Shown here: positions 47,434 through 57,881 of the stretch, piece after piece
Position numbering within the stretch: position 1 is the first letter of the stretch
How the letters are laid out: each line of letters opens with the position of its first letter
DNA from: Paraferrimonas haliotis
Lineage (GTDB): Bacteria > Pseudomonadota > Gammaproteobacteria > Enterobacterales > Shewanellaceae
Assembly (NCBI RefSeq): GCF_002282895.1
Contig: NZ_NRRB01000002.1
Location: 372,001-436,000, forward strand
Length of the DNA stretch: 64,000 nucleotides
Direction of reading: 5' to 3'
The notes under the pieces: model-generated
Databases searched by the model: none
Told to the model about the DNA's origin: nothing
Seen by the model: the letters and a program-made list of their open reading frames with translations, nothing else
Position numbers and translations under genes: made by a program

Positions 47434-49187
47434 CGGGCATTCTCCTGCAAGCTTGCGATTTGCAGTCGTTTCTCACGCAGACTGACCGGCTCAACGTTTC
47501 TCAGCTGTAACGCCGATGACATGACCTTAGCAAAGACGGGAGCGGCAGCATCACCGCCGTAATACTTATCACCTTTGGGCTCGTTAATGACCACTGCAAT
47601 GGCGAGTTCCGGATTATTGGTAGGAGCAACCCCAACAAAAGAGGCCACGTAATCGTCACCGTAACCGCCGGCTACCGCTTTGCGGCTGGTACCGGTTTTC
47701 CCTGAAACCGGGTAGCCTTCAATGTGAGCTTTACGCGCGGTGCCGCCTTTTTCGGTAACCCCTACCAGCATGTGCAGCACACTGTTGGCGACGTCCTCAG
47801 ATATCACTTGCTGCCCTTCTGGCACCTTAATTCTTCCGTCCACTTCAGGAAGCTTCAATATGCTGACCGGTAGGCGCACCCCTTTGTTGCCGAGGGTGGC
47901 ATACAATGACGCCATTTGCAGCGCGGTTACACTGAATCCATAACCAAAGCTCATGGTTGCACGCTCGTGTTCAGACCAACGATGACGGTCGTGAATAATG
48001 CCCGCCGATTCACCGGCCAAATGAATACCGGAATAGTCACCAAGCCCAAGAGAATAATAGGTGCCGAGTAACTGTTGAATGGGCATGCTCAACGCCACCT
48101 TACTGATACCAACGTTACTCGATTTCACTAACATTTTGGCCAAGGTTACATCACCTAGGTTGTGGCCGTCGCGCACCAAGGAACCACCAAGTCGCATGTA
48201 ACCTGGAGACGTTGATATGATGTCGTCTTTTTTGATCGTACCCGCCTCTAAGCCCGCTACCACCACGAATGGTTTAATGGTAGAACCCGGCTCATAAGTA
48301 TCGGTAATGGCGCGATTACGCATTCGGTAGCTTTGTCGTTGACTGGTGGAATTTGGATTATATGAAGGGGTGTTCACCATGGCTAAAACTTCACCCGTTT
48401 TCACATCCAACACCACCACAGAGCCAGACGTGGCTTGCATAGATTCGGTTGCTTTTTTTAGCTCTGAATAGGCGAGAGATTGAATCCGTTGGTCCAAGCT
48501 CAACACTAAGTCGTTTGGGTTTTCCCCTGCCTGAACTACCGACAAGCGCTCAACCACTTGGCCGTTGCGATCCTTACGCACCTTTTGTTTTTGAGGTGAG
48601 CCGGTCAGCCAATCATTGTAGGCTTTTTCTATGCCTTCAATACCTTTATCGTCAATGTTGGTGATGCCCACCAACTGACTGGTAACCTCACCAGTTGGGT
48701 AATAGCGGCGTGACTCTGGCTTAAGATAAATCCCGTGAATTTTTAACTGTCGAATGTAGTCGGCAACCGCTCCGGTTACTTGTCGCTGCAAATACACAAA
48801 GCGGCGACTTGGATTGCGCTGAACTCGGTCCAGCAGTGGGTCTAATGGCTGGTTCAGCACATCAGCCAACGCCTGCCAACGTCGCATATCGTCAAAACCA
48901 TTGCGTTCGAACACCACTTTTGGGTCGGCCCATACCGCTTGAACCGGAACGCTGACTGCCAGCATTTCACCGTTTCTATCGGTAACCAAACCTCGTTGTA
49001 CGGTATGGCTTGTGGTGCGTAACGAGCGCATATCACTTTCATGGCGCAAGCGCTCTGGTTCCACGACTTGCAAGAACGCCGCTCTTGCCGCTAAGCCGCA
49101 AAACAACAAAGCGATGCATCCAACAACGGTGTATAACCGCCAATGGATAACGCTCGGCTTGCTGTTTTGTCGCGCCTGTCTGCTCAT
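47430..49187 (-). CDS. ftsI: Septal transpeptidase FtsI (PBP3)
   Basis: The 585-residue class B penicillin-binding protein has one N-terminal membrane helix, a pedestal domain (RGLVTDRNGEMLAVSVPV) and a transpeptidase domain with the active-site serine in YEPGSTIKPF, SSN, and KTGT (VSGKTGTSRKA). It cross-links septal peptidoglycan with FtsW. It overlaps ftsL and murE by four bases. Confidence 0.98.
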   Translation of the reverse strand: MSRQARQNSKPSVIHWRLYTVVGCIALLFCGLAARAAFLQVVEPERLRHESDMRSLRTTSHTVQRGLVTDRNGEMLAVSVPVQAVWADPKVVFERNGFDDMRRWQALADVLNQPLDPLLDRVQRNPSRRFVYLQRQVTGAVADYIRQLKIHGIYLKPESRRYYPTGEVTSQLVGITNIDDKGIEGIEKAYNDWLTGSPQKQKVRKDRNGQVVERLSVVQAGENPNDLVLSLDQRIQSLAYSELKKATESMQATSGSVVVLDVKTGEVLAMVNTPSYNPNSTSQRQSYRMRNRAITDTYEPGSTIKPFVVVAGLEAGTIKKDDIISTSPGYMRLGGSLVRDGHNLGDVTLAKMLVKSSNVGISKVALSMPIQQLLGTYYSLGLGDYSGIHLAGESAGIIHDRHRWSEHERATMSFGYGFSVTALQMASLYATLGNKGVRLPVSILKLPEVDGRIKVPEGQQVISEDVANSVLHMLVGVTEKGGTARKAHIEGYPVSGKTGTSRKAVAGGYGDDYVASFVGVAPTNNPELAIAVVINEPKGDKYYGGDAAAPVFAKVMSSALQLRNVEPVSLREKRLQIASLQENAR

Positions 49188-49501
49188 GGTAACCGTACAA
49201 CCTTTTCATCTTTTGGTGCTGGGCGCACCATATCTAGCTCTTTGCGGGCTACGCGGCTTACCCGCGAATGTTCCGCTTGTGTTTGTTCTTCAAGCAGCAA
49301 ATGACGCCACTCTATGTCTAGTTTGTCTCGCTGTTTCAGCAGTTTGTCCCACTGGCTGGTGAGGTTGCGATTGGCATCACTGGTGTACACCACCACCATG
49401 GCATTCGCGATAACCACCAAAGAAAGTAACAGCACCCACTTATGCGCCCATAAGTCGGCAATAATCACTCGCCACAGCACCATTCCTTCACGGGCTGGCA
49501 C
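49184..49501 (-). CDS. ftsL: Cell division protein FtsL
   Basis: The 105-residue bitopic protein has a membrane helix (WVLLLSLVVIANAMVVVY) and a periplasmic leucine-zipper-like coiled coil with the family segment LDIEWRHLLLEEQTQ. I choose the GTG at 49501, which has TGAGGTGT six bases upstream and nearly touches the rsmH stop; an ATG at 49483 is too close to its AAGGA, and the frame upstream (to 49582) lies within rsmH. It links FtsQ/FtsB to the septal synthase. Confidence 0.9.
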   Translation of the reverse strand: MPAREGMVLWRVIIADLWAHKWVLLLSLVVIANAMVVVYTSDANRNLTSQWDKLLKQRDKLDIEWRHLLLEEQTQAEHSRVSRVARKELDMVRPAPKDEKVVRLP

Positions 49502-49502
49502 G

Positions 49503-50450
49503 TTACACCTCACCAGGCAAACGAGTGGCGACCCGCAACACCGAACTGCGAGCACGAGGATTGGCTTCGATTTCTTGAGCACTGGGCTTAATCATTTTGC
49601 CCTCAGGCTTGAGACGCTTACTCTGGTTGATTTGATCTTCCGTAATCGGTAATCCATCCGGTACCGGGTCCCCTTGCGAATGACGTCGAATAAAACGTTT
49701 CACCATTCGGTCTTCCAGAGAATGGAAACTGATCACCGACAACCGGCCGTCTACCGCCAATACTTTTAGTGCACCTTCTAATGCTTGGTCGATTTGCTCT
49801 AATTCGCTATTAATGTATATGCGGATGCCTTGAAAACTCCGTGTCGCAGGGTGTTTATTGCGATCTTTGCTGCGAACCAAACGCCCAATCAAATCCGCTA
49901 ATTGTTTGGTTGTCCGAAACGGTTCAAGCTCCCTATCTTGCACAATCGCACGGGCGATCTTCTTGGCGAACCGTTCTTCGCCATAGGTTTTAAGCACCCA
50001 AGCAATGTCTTCCGCTTCCGCTCTTTGGAGCCATTGCGCTGCGGTTTCCCCTTGAGTGTCATCCATACGCATATCGAGCGGACCGTCTCTCATGAAGCTA
50101 AAGCCGCGAGCGGCGTCATCCAGCTGCGGCGAAGAAACTCCTAAATCCAGTAACACACCATCGATTTGGCCGGTTAATCCCAACTTTTCAATGTACTGCG
50201 CTAACTGCCCGAATCCGCCATGAACGATTTGAAAGCGCGGATCCTCAGCAAATTGCTCTGCTGCTTTAATGGCTCTCGGGTCCCTATCAATTGCTATGAG
50301 GCGGCCGTTGCTCCCTAATCGCGATAAAATTTCACGGCTGTGGCCACCGCGGCCGAAGGTGCCATCAACATAAATACCATCAGGCTTTATCGCCAAACCT
50401 GTTACGGCCTCTTCTAGTAATACAGTGATGTGAGCCGTTTCATTCGTCAT
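49503..50450 (-). CDS. rsmH: 16S rRNA (cytosine-1402-N4)-methyltransferase RsmH
   Basis: The 315-residue SAM enzyme shows [13 protein letters not shown], the SAM loop [28 protein letters not shown], the inserted [14 protein letters not shown] region and [15 protein letters not shown]. It methylates 16S C1402, the same base that RsmI (52500-53348) modifies on its ribose. It is the second gene of the dcw cluster. Confidence 0.97.
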   Translation of the reverse strand: MTNETAHITVLLEEAVTGLAIKPDGIYVDGTFGRGGHSREILSRLGSNGRLIAIDRDPRAIKAAEQFAEDPRFQIVHGGFGQLAQYIEKLGLTGQIDGVLLDLGVSSPQLDDAARGFSFMRDGPLDMRMDDTQGETAAQWLQRAEAEDIAWVLKTYGEERFAKKIARAIVQDRELEPFRTTKQLADLIGRLVRSKDRNKHPATRSFQGIRIYINSELEQIDQALEGALKVLAVDGRLSVISFHSLEDRMVKRFIRRHSQGDPVPDGLPITEDQINQSKRLKPEGKMIKPSAQEIEANPRARSSVLRVATRLPGEV

Positions 50451-50459
50451 AGTGACTCT

Positions 50460-50918
50460 CTATAAAGAAAAATCTTGCAATCGTTGTGAATCGGACAAGT
50501 CTGCACTTTGAAGGGCTTGCATGCTGTCATCGAGCTGCTGTTGCCATAACGCCTCATTCCAAAGTTCAAACTTATTGAGCTGACCAATTAACACTGCTGC
50601 TTTGTCGAGTTCGGCAAAGGTTCTCAGGCTAGCAGGGATCAGCAGGCGGCCGTTTTTATCCATATTGCATTCTTGAGCATGTCCTAAAAGCATTCGCTTC
50701 ATGGCTCTTTCAATGGGTTGGGTATCGGATAGCTTCATTAATTTTTCAGCAACAACTTGCCACTGATCTTCCGGGTATAACAATAAGCAACGAGATTGAA
50801 AGTCGACGGTACATACTAATCGGCCGCAGCATTGTTGCTGCAGCTGCGGGCGGTGACGGGTTGGCATTGCCAATCGTCCCTTCGCATCGATTTGTAAATT
50901 TGTAGCGCCACTGAACAC
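50460..50918 (-). CDS. mraZ: Transcriptional regulator MraZ
   Basis: The 152-residue protein has two AbrB-like MraZ repeats (GATNLQIDAKGRLAMPTRHR and CNMDKNGRLLIPASLR). I start it at GTG 50918 (VFSGATN), which matches the family start and gives exactly the E. coli length; the frame extends 11 codons further without support. MraZ represses its own dcw promoter; three MraZ-type repeats lie 28 bases upstream. It heads the dcw operon. Confidence 0.94.
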   Translation of the reverse strand: MFSGATNLQIDAKGRLAMPTRHRPQLQQQCCGRLVCTVDFQSRCLLLYPEDQWQVVAEKLMKLSDTQPIERAMKRMLLGHAQECNMDKNGRLLIPASLRTFAELDKAAVLIGQLNKFELWNEALWQQQLDDSMQALQSADLSDSQRLQDFSL

Positions 50919-50945
50919 GATTATTATTCCTACAATTTGGTACTT

Positions 50946-50970
50946 TTCCACAAAATACCACTTTTCCCCA
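50946..50970 (-). promoter_or_regulatory. MraZ operator: three TGGNN repeats with 10-base period
   Basis: On the minus strand TGGGG, TGGTA and TGGAA follow each other with five-base spacers (AAAAG, TTTTG). In E. coli MraZ binds three TGGGN repeats with five-base spacers in the mraZ leader. The repeats here start right at the predicted transcription start and end 28 bases before the mraZ GTG. Confidence 0.75.
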
Positions 50971-50978
50971 CATTGCTT

Positions 50979-51008
50979 AGTTTAGGGAGCCATTGCAATG
51001 CTTGTCAA
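50979..51008 (-). promoter_or_regulatory. Predicted dcw operon promoter upstream of mraZ
   Basis: On the minus strand a perfect TTGACA (51003-51008) is followed after 18 bases by TAAACT (50979-50984). Transcription would start close to 50972, next to the first MraZ repeat. It could drive the whole 16 kb leftward operon. Confidence 0.65.
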
Positions 51009-51174
51009 GTTGCGCTGTAAGAAACTAAATCCAATGCCATTGCGGCCTAGAACATTGTTTTTAAGATTGTAAAGAAAGTGGAAAATTGTGGCGCACAATC
51101 CCAAATAGTATTCATTAAGTAAACCGCACTGAAAACAATAGCAGTCTCTTAACAATATCAGTGGGATAGAGTGG

Positions 51175-51894
51175 TTATAGTAAACCGCGTCGCTTGAGAA
51201 TAGGACGTAACAACAGCCCCGGTGTGATTTTGACTTGAGTCGGCATACGCTCATACGCAATGGCCAACTCGAACTGTAAATCGCCATCGACTTTGAGTTG
51301 TTTAAGCGCCAAAAGACTCAGCTCGAACTGCTGCTGTTCGATCACTTGCTTTAACATGCCCATGGATATCGTGAGCTGTGATTGACTTTGCAACAAGGAG
51401 GCCGCCGCTAATGTTAACAATGGCCCAAGGAATACGAACTGACACAGACTGTGCAGTCGGTTGGCGCATAATTGAGGATCGAGACTGCGATTTGCACTTT
51501 CCAGAGCTTCTTGAGTAATGGACTGGGTAAGAGCCCAATAGCCCTTACTCAACCGAGCATAGGGTTCTCCCAAAAAAGTGAGATTACGTTGCAGATAAAA
51601 AGCGAGCGCGTATCGATAGGTCAGTTGCTCTCCTAGTGCCTCAATCATTTGGGTCATAGTTTGCGACTGACATTGATGAGTAATAGCAGGCAATTTAATG
51701 ACCGAATAAATTTGTTTGAGGTAATCGCACAGTGCATCATCGCTACAAATGATCTGGGCTAACTCAGCACTACTATCACCCTGCTTTATGGCTTGGTGTA
51801 ACGATTGCAAAGCCGACTGCTCTCCTAGAAAAAAATTATTCTCTAAGAGTAAGGTGCGAATTTGCGGAAGCAAAGGTGACGCCTGCGCTGTCAT
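51175..51894 (-). CDS. Uncharacterised protein, possibly HDOD-like
   Basis: The 239-residue protein is mostly helical, without signal peptide or membrane helices. The first part resembles an HDOD domain (SSAELAQIICSDDALCDYLKQI; MTQMIEALGEQLTYRYALAF), but no HD or GYP metal motif is visible. HDOD proteins often act in signalling. It lies upstream of mraZ on the same strand, 167 bases before the mraZ promoter, and is probably separate from that operon. The family call is tentative. Confidence 0.6.
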   Translation of the reverse strand: MTAQASPLLPQIRTLLLENNFFLGEQSALQSLHQAIKQGDSSAELAQIICSDDALCDYLKQIYSVIKLPAITHQCQSQTMTQMIEALGEQLTYRYALAFYLQRNLTFLGEPYARLSKGYWALTQSITQEALESANRSLDPQLCANRLHSLCQFVFLGPLLTLAAASLLQSQSQLTISMGMLKQVIEQQQFELSLLALKQLKVDGDLQFELAIAYERMPTQVKITPGLLLRPILKRRGLL

Positions 51895-52046
51895 TAAATG
51901 GCTAACTCCTACTATTTATAGTTATAGGTTTAGGGACGACATTAGCTCATGGTAGACAATCACTTTACCTGATAGACAGGCAAAAAACAGCAATTATTGC
52001 CTTGGTAACAATTCGAAAAATTAAGCCAAGACAAACACTTAGGAAC

Positions 52047-52075
52047 AATAAAGCCGCTGCTTGAGCGGCTTTATT
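52047..52075 (-). terminator. Terminator downstream of RNase P RNA
   Basis: A 12-base perfect stem (AATAAAGCCGCT / AGCGGCTTTATT) with a five-base loop lies just past the predicted 3' end of rnpB, and its minus-strand right arm ends TTTATTGTT. Confidence 0.75.
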
Positions 52076-52083
52076 GATGGAAA

Positions 52084-52451
<368 letters not shown>

Positions 52452-52458
52452 GAGCGCG

Positions 52459-52464
52459 ATTATA
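52459..52464 (-). promoter_or_regulatory. -10 box of the rnpB promoter
   Basis: The minus strand reads TATAAT followed by CGCGCTCG, a GC-rich discriminator as seen at growth-rate-controlled promoters. The RNA start is then 52451, the 5' end of helix P1. No strong -35 is visible. Confidence 0.7.
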
Positions 52465-52499
52465 GCCTAGGGCTACGCCAAGCGCTACGCTGTTTTTAG

Positions 52500-53348
52500 C
52501 TAGTTTTCTAGATTTGCGTGTTGCAGCATGTACTTGTACAGAGCGTTCTTCTTGACGCCATGTATTTGAGCGGCATACGCTGCTGCCTTTTTAAGTGGTA
52601 GATCTTGTTGCAGCAAGACCACGGTTTCGATCGCTGCTTGGGGCAGCTCGTCCGCTTGTTTTTGGTGGCCTTTAATCAGTAAGACTATCTCACCTTTTTG
52701 CTGATCCAAATCTTGCTCAACACGGCTTAGCACCTCTGTAACCGGCCCATGCAGAAAGGTTTCAAAGGTTTTGGTCAGCTCTCGAGCCATCACGATTTCT
52801 CGATCGGCGCCTAAGCTTTCAACCATGCACGACAAAGTGGCAAGCACTCGTCGGGGCGATTCATAAAAAATGAGCGTGCGGGAGTCTTGCGCGAGCCCCT
52901 TTAAGGTATCAAGCTTTGCTTTTTCTTTTGCGGGCAAGAACCCTTCAAATGAAAATCTGTCGGACGGTAAGCCCGAGGCAGATAGCGCCGCAATGGCCGC
53001 ACACGCTCCGGGAATTGGGCTAACCTCAAAACCTGCTTCTCGAACTTGCTTCACCAAGTGATAACCGGGATCGGAAATTAACGGCGTTCCCGCGTCCGAA
53101 ACCAGTGCGCAACTTAGCCCTGCCGACAGCTGATCAATAATCCACTGCGCGCGTTGGCGCTCGTTGTGATCGTGCACCGCCACGGTTTTACTGTTGATTC
53201 CGAAGTGAGCAAATAAGCGGCCGCTGTGGCGAGTGTCTTCGCAAGCAATCAAGTCCACTTGATTAAGAACGTCAATAGCCCGTTGCGGTAAATCATCAAA
53301 ATTACCGATTGGAGTAGCAACAATGTACAACGAAGGAGTGATTTTCAT
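52500..53348 (-). CDS. rsmI: 16S rRNA (cytidine-1402-2'-O)-methyltransferase RsmI
   Basis: The 282-residue tetrapyrrole-methylase-fold enzyme shows LYIVATPIGNFDDLPQRA, CEDTRHSGRL, SDAGTPLISDPGY and PGACAAIAALSASGLPSDRF. The C-terminal part ends in the usual LPLKKAAAYAAQIHGVKKN. It methylates the ribose of 16S C1402. I begin at ATG 53348 (MKITPS), which gives the usual short lead-in; an ATG at 53369 is also possible. It is divergent from lpoA. Confidence 0.95.
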   Translation of the reverse strand: MKITPSLYIVATPIGNFDDLPQRAIDVLNQVDLIACEDTRHSGRLFAHFGINSKTVAVHDHNERQRAQWIIDQLSAGLSCALVSDAGTPLISDPGYHLVKQVREAGFEVSPIPGACAAIAALSASGLPSDRFSFEGFLPAKEKAKLDTLKGLAQDSRTLIFYESPRRVLATLSCMVESLGADREIVMARELTKTFETFLHGPVTEVLSRVEQDLDQQKGEIVLLIKGHQKQADELPQAAIETVVLLQQDLPLKKAAAYAAQIHGVKKNALYKYMLQHANLEN

Positions 53349-53427
53349 AGGGTTTCTTCTCTGCGCCATTTACAACAAAGTTTGTGGCGGTAAACTATTG
53401 TCAGCAATATTACCAGAGTAAAGCACT

Positions 53428-55254
53428 GTGACCAAAAGCCCAATGCGCTTAAGTAAGAACCTATTTCTAGCCACAACGCTATCGGTAGCCTTATCGATAG
53501 CCGGTTGTAGCACTCCGACTCCGCCGCAAAAACCGAGCCAACCGCAACCGGTTAATTTGGCGCAGGTAAGTGCCACGGCAGAGCAATACTTAGCCCGTGC
53601 CGCAGCCAGCAATGATCCTAGGGAACAATACGCTAACTTACTATTAGCCAGCGAAGCCTACCTTGACGCAGGCCAGTTAAACGAAGCTAGCAACCTGTTA
53701 AGTCAGCTACAAGGGAATTTGCCAGAATCGGTTGAGCTAAATTCGCAATATCGCTATTTGCAAGCCAAGTTTTTACAGGCGAAAGGCGAAAACCAGGCTG
53801 CTTTGCAAGCGTCAATGACCCCTGCGAACGTGCAACTACCGCGCTGGCAACAAATACGACTGCTGCAACTGCAAGCTGAACTCTATGGGGCAATGCAGCA
53901 GCACGTGAATGAGCTTCGCACATTAAGCGCGCTATCGGGGTTAGTTGATGAGGCACAACAAGCTACCCTCAATCAATCGATTTGGAATAAGCTGCAACCA
54001 TTACCACTCGAAGTGATTACTCGCCAATTAGCCATCACCTCAGAGCCTTTGTTTAACGGTTGGTTGAGCTTGGCGCAATTGATTAAGCAAAATGCGGTTG
54101 ACCCCAGCGCCCTGACATCGCAATTGAACGGATGGCGTGAGCAACACCCAAGCCATCCAGCGGCATTGCAACTACCCGACTCGCTCCAACAAGCTCTCAA
54201 TACGAAAGCCTACCAAGCCAACAAGATTGCGGTGTTATTGCCGCTATCTGGGCGTCATGAGGCACAGTCTGAAGCCATCCGCTATGGCATTATTAGCCAG
54301 CTCATGCAAAACAACCCCAACGTTGACGTGGCCTTTTATGATACCTCAGCCTCGGTAGACAACGCTTACCAACAAGCGTTAACCGAAGGTGCTGAATTCG
54401 TTATCGGGCCACTGCTTAAAGCCAATGTTGACAAAATGGCTGGAATTCCCAGTACCGTTCCGCAGCTTTATTTGAACTTACCCACTGAGCCTAGCATCGC
54501 ACCCGACGATTATTTTTTCTCTTTATCGCCCATCCAAGAAGCTCAAAAAGCCGCCGAATACATGCATAAGCAAGGCATAAGAAGGCCATTAATTTTGAGT
54601 GCCCGAAGTGCCGTCTCTAAACGCATGGCCGAAGCCTTTGAGCAACGTTGGTTAGAGCTGAGCCAAGAGTCAATTGAGATCCACTTTTTCGAGAATGGCT
54701 CAGAAATGCAAGCCGGCGTTCGCAACGCATTAGAAGTAGATGCAAGCCAAGCCCGCATCGCCAAAATAAAGCAGTTTGGCGACAATGCCATACAAGCGGA
54801 TTTTCGATCGCGCCGTGACATCGACGGGTTGTTCCTCATCGCCTCGGCATCTCAGGTGAAACTGGTAAAACCCTTCATCGACGTTAACATCAGTGTTTTT
54901 GCAGATCCATTGCCCATTTTTGCTTCGAGCCGCAGTCATTTGAAAACCAACAACGGCCGCTACCCCAGCGAGCTGAATGGCCTCAGATTCAATGATATGA
55001 CCTGGCTAATTAACGATAACGCCGATAGACGTCAAGCGAACCAATTGTGGCCACAGTGGTCTTTATCACTGCAACGTTTGTACGTTATGGGTTATGATGC
55101 TGCGGCATTGATTGATAAACTCGCGCAAATGAGAGCTTTTCCCGGTTACCGCGTGCAAGGACAAAGCGGTTCATTATCGGTAGATGAACAAGGCGTACTG
55201 CAACGAGATTTAGCTTGGGGTCGATTACAAAACGGACGCATTAGACCGTTATGA
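53428..55254 (+). CDS. lpoA: Penicillin-binding protein activator LpoA
   Basis: The 608-residue outer membrane lipoprotein has a lipobox LSIAGC near residue 26, an N-terminal TPR-like helical domain (about 45-250) and a C-terminal periplasmic-binding-like domain (IAVLLPLSGRHEAQSEAIRYG, VIGPLLKANVDKMAG, ASRSHLKTNNGRYPSELNGL). LpoA reaches through the periplasm to activate PBP1A. It overlaps yraN by four bases in the order rsmI / lpoA-yraN-diaA-dolP known from E. coli. Confidence 0.95.
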   Translation: MTKSPMRLSKNLFLATTLSVALSIAGCSTPTPPQKPSQPQPVNLAQVSATAEQYLARAAASNDPREQYANLLLASEAYLDAGQLNEASNLLSQLQGNLPESVELNSQYRYLQAKFLQAKGENQAALQASMTPANVQLPRWQQIRLLQLQAELYGAMQQHVNELRTLSALSGLVDEAQQATLNQSIWNKLQPLPLEVITRQLAITSEPLFNGWLSLAQLIKQNAVDPSALTSQLNGWREQHPSHPAALQLPDSLQQALNTKAYQANKIAVLLPLSGRHEAQSEAIRYGIISQLMQNNPNVDVAFYDTSASVDNAYQQALTEGAEFVIGPLLKANVDKMAGIPSTVPQLYLNLPTEPSIAPDDYFFSLSPIQEAQKAAEYMHKQGIRRPLILSARSAVSKRMAEAFEQRWLELSQESIEIHFFENGSEMQAGVRNALEVDASQARIAKIKQFGDNAIQADFRSRRDIDGLFLIASASQVKLVKPFIDVNISVFADPLPIFASSRSHLKTNNGRYPSELNGLRFNDMTWLINDNADRRQANQLWPQWSLSLQRLYVMGYDAAALIDKLAQMRAFPGYRVQGQSGSLSVDEQGVLQRDLAWGRLQNGRIRPL

Positions 55255-55583
55255 TTGGCAGAGGCCGTCGTGCCGAGCAACTGGCTCGACAGCATCTTGA
55301 AGCCAATGGTCTTACCTTCGTGGCAGCCAATGTTAGATTTCCATTTGGCGAGCTCGATCTCATCATGCGAAGTCAGCATATGTGGGTCTTTGTTGAAGTA
55401 AAGTATCGCAAAAATGACCAATTTGGCGGAGCGCTACAAGCGATAAGCTCTCAACAGCAAAGACGATTAGTCAACGCCGCTAATGCCTATATGCAAAGGC
55501 ACGGCATCGACGCGCCTGCGCGTTTTGACTTAGTCGCTATCGAGCATGAACAACTTGACTGGATAGAAAATATTTTTGGCTAA
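55251..55583 (+). CDS. yraN: YraN/UPF0102 nuclease-fold protein
   Basis: The 110-residue protein has the UPF0102 core: GRRAEQLARQHLEANGL, FPFGELDLIMR, WVFVEVKYRKNDQFGGALQAIS. The E...D...EVK pattern is that of Holliday-junction-resolvase-like nucleases, but the activity of this family is not settled. The start overlaps lpoA (ATGA). Confidence 0.92.
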   Translation: MIGRGRRAEQLARQHLEANGLTFVAANVRFPFGELDLIMRSQHMWVFVEVKYRKNDQFGGALQAISSQQQRRLVNAANAYMQRHGIDAPARFDLVAIEHEQLDWIENIFG

Positions 55584-55626
55584 AGCCGTTAATTTTGCCA
55601 ACTAAGAACAACACAGATAAGGTTAA

Positions 55627-56220
<594 letters not shown>

Positions 56221-56229
56221 GGAGTTTCG

Positions 56230-56817
56230 ATGTTCTCCAGAATGAGCAAAGTAGTATCTGTATTGCTCATGGCCGCATTTTTACAAGGATGTGCGGGTGC
56301 TGTTATGGTGGGCGCTGTGGGTGGCGCCATGATGTTAAACGATGAGCGCAGCATAGGCACTCAATTGGATGATGGTAGCATAGAACGCAGCATAAATTCG
56401 GCGCTACGAAACCTAGATGACGTTGCTAATCAAACCAATATCACCGCCATCAGTATGAATCGCTCAGTACTGCTCATTGGCCAAGCTCCAAACTCAATGT
56501 TGCGAGATAAAGCCATTAAAGCAGCGCGAGAAGCCAGTAACGCAAAGCGCATCCATAACCAAATCCGAATCGGAAATCCCATCAGCTTTACCACCAAAAG
56601 CAATGACACTTGGATTACTACCAAAGTTAAGACTCGGATGATTAACACACCAGATATCGATGTGACCCGCATTAAGGTCATTACCGAAAATGGCGAAGTG
56701 TTTTTACTTGGGCTGATCAGCCAAAAAGACGGAGTGAAAGCGGTAGACGTAGCCCGCAATACCTCCGGTGTTCGTAAAGTAATAAAAGTATTTGAATACG
56801 TAAGCGAAGACAACTAG
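56230..56817 (+). CDS. dolP: BON-domain outer membrane lipoprotein DolP (YraP)
   Basis: The 195-residue lipoprotein has a lipobox FLQGC near residue 21 and two BON domains (about 45-110 and 120-190; SINSALRNLDDV, VLLIGQAPNSMLRDKA; KVKTRMINTPDID, VFLLGLISQKDG). DolP supports outer membrane integrity and peptidoglycan amidase control. It is last in the lpoA unit and is followed by a terminator. Confidence 0.94.
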   Translation: MFSRMSKVVSVLLMAAFLQGCAGAVMVGAVGGAMMLNDERSIGTQLDDGSIERSINSALRNLDDVANQTNITAISMNRSVLLIGQAPNSMLRDKAIKAAREASNAKRIHNQIRIGNPISFTTKSNDTWITTKVKTRMINTPDIDVTRIKVITENGEVFLLGLISQKDGVKAVDVARNTSGVRKVIKVFEYVSEDN

Positions 56818-56823
56818 CGCCAA

Positions 56824-56850
56824 AAAAAACCGGCATTAAGCCGGTTTTTT
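56824..56850. terminator. Bidirectional terminator between dolP and trpS
   Basis: The stem CCGGC/GCCGG, extended by six A-T pairs on each side, encloses a five-base loop. A and T runs flank the hairpin, so it can end both the rightward dolP unit and the leftward rpe-gph-trpS unit. Confidence 0.9.
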
Positions 56851-56865
56851 ATCTCACTTATCACA

Positions 56866-57864
56866 CTAAACCACAAAGCCTACCTTGCGATAAACATCGT
56901 CTATCGTCTTTTGAGCGCGAGCCTGCGCTTTGGCCGCCCCTTGTTGCATGATGGCGTTGAGTTGAGCAGGGTCATTACGGTACTCTTGAAAGCGCTGCTG
57001 AAGCGGCTCTAGCATAGCAACCACCGCATCGGCGGTAGCCGTTTTTAAATGACCATACATCTTACCTTCAAACTCTTGCTCTAGCTGTGTCATGGGTGTT
57101 CCTGTCGCCCCAGAGAGTAAACTCAGCAAATTAGATACGCCTGGCTTTTCTGCCACATCGAATCGAACCACAGGTGGCTCGTCTGAGTCGGTTACCGCAC
57201 GTTTTATTTTCTTAGCAATCTTTTTAGGGTCTTCCAGCAAACCAATGCGATTATTGGCATTGTCATCGGACTTTGACATTTTCTTTAGCGGATCTTGCAA
57301 CGACATGATGCGCCCGCCACTTTGCGGAATGTGAGGCTCAGGCACAACAAAGGTGTCGCCGTAGATGTTGTTAAACCGAGTGGCAATATCGCGAGTCAGC
57401 TCAAGGTGCTGCTTCTGATCTTCCCCCACCGGAATCTCATTAGCTTGATACAGCAGAATATCAGCAGCCATAAGCACCGGATAACCAAACAAACCCACAT
57501 TAACGTTGTTCGCGTGTTTGCCGCTTTTATCCTTAAACTGAGTCATGCGATTAAGCTCACCCATTTGCGCATAACAATTTAGAACCCAGCTAAGCTGGGT
57601 ATGCTGAGGAACTTGAGACTGCAGGAATATGGTGCTTTTGTTGGGATCAATGCCGCAGGCTAAATACAACGCTAATGTATCTAAGCAGGCATTGTGCAAA
57701 GCTTGTGGATCTTGACGAACCGTAATTGCGTGAAGGTCCACCACGCAATATAGACAGTCATGACTATCCTGCATGTTGACCCACTGTCGCAAAGCCCCCA
57801 TGTAATTACCAATGGTGAGTTCTCCGGATGGTTGAGCACCGCTCAATACAACAGGTTTTGACAT
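56866..57864 (-). CDS. trpS: Tryptophanyl-tRNA synthetase
   Basis: The 332-residue class I synthetase shows [17 protein letters not shown] (the HIGH-like region is TIGN), [19 protein letters not shown], and KMSKS in [10 protein letters not shown]. It charges tRNA-Trp. It lies 17 bases after gph in the order rpe-gph-trpS found in E. coli. Confidence 0.98.
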   Translation of the reverse strand: MSKPVVLSGAQPSGELTIGNYMGALRQWVNMQDSHDCLYCVVDLHAITVRQDPQALHNACLDTLALYLACGIDPNKSTIFLQSQVPQHTQLSWVLNCYAQMGELNRMTQFKDKSGKHANNVNVGLFGYPVLMAADILLYQANEIPVGEDQKQHLELTRDIATRFNNIYGDTFVVPEPHIPQSGGRIMSLQDPLKKMSKSDDNANNRIGLLEDPKKIAKKIKRAVTDSDEPPVVRFDVAEKPGVSNLLSLLSGATGTPMTQLEQEFEGKMYGHLKTATADAVVAMLEPLQQRFQEYRNDPAQLNAIMQQGAAKAQARAQKTIDDVYRKVGFVV

Positions 57865-57881
57865 AGTAACACTAAGCTCCG

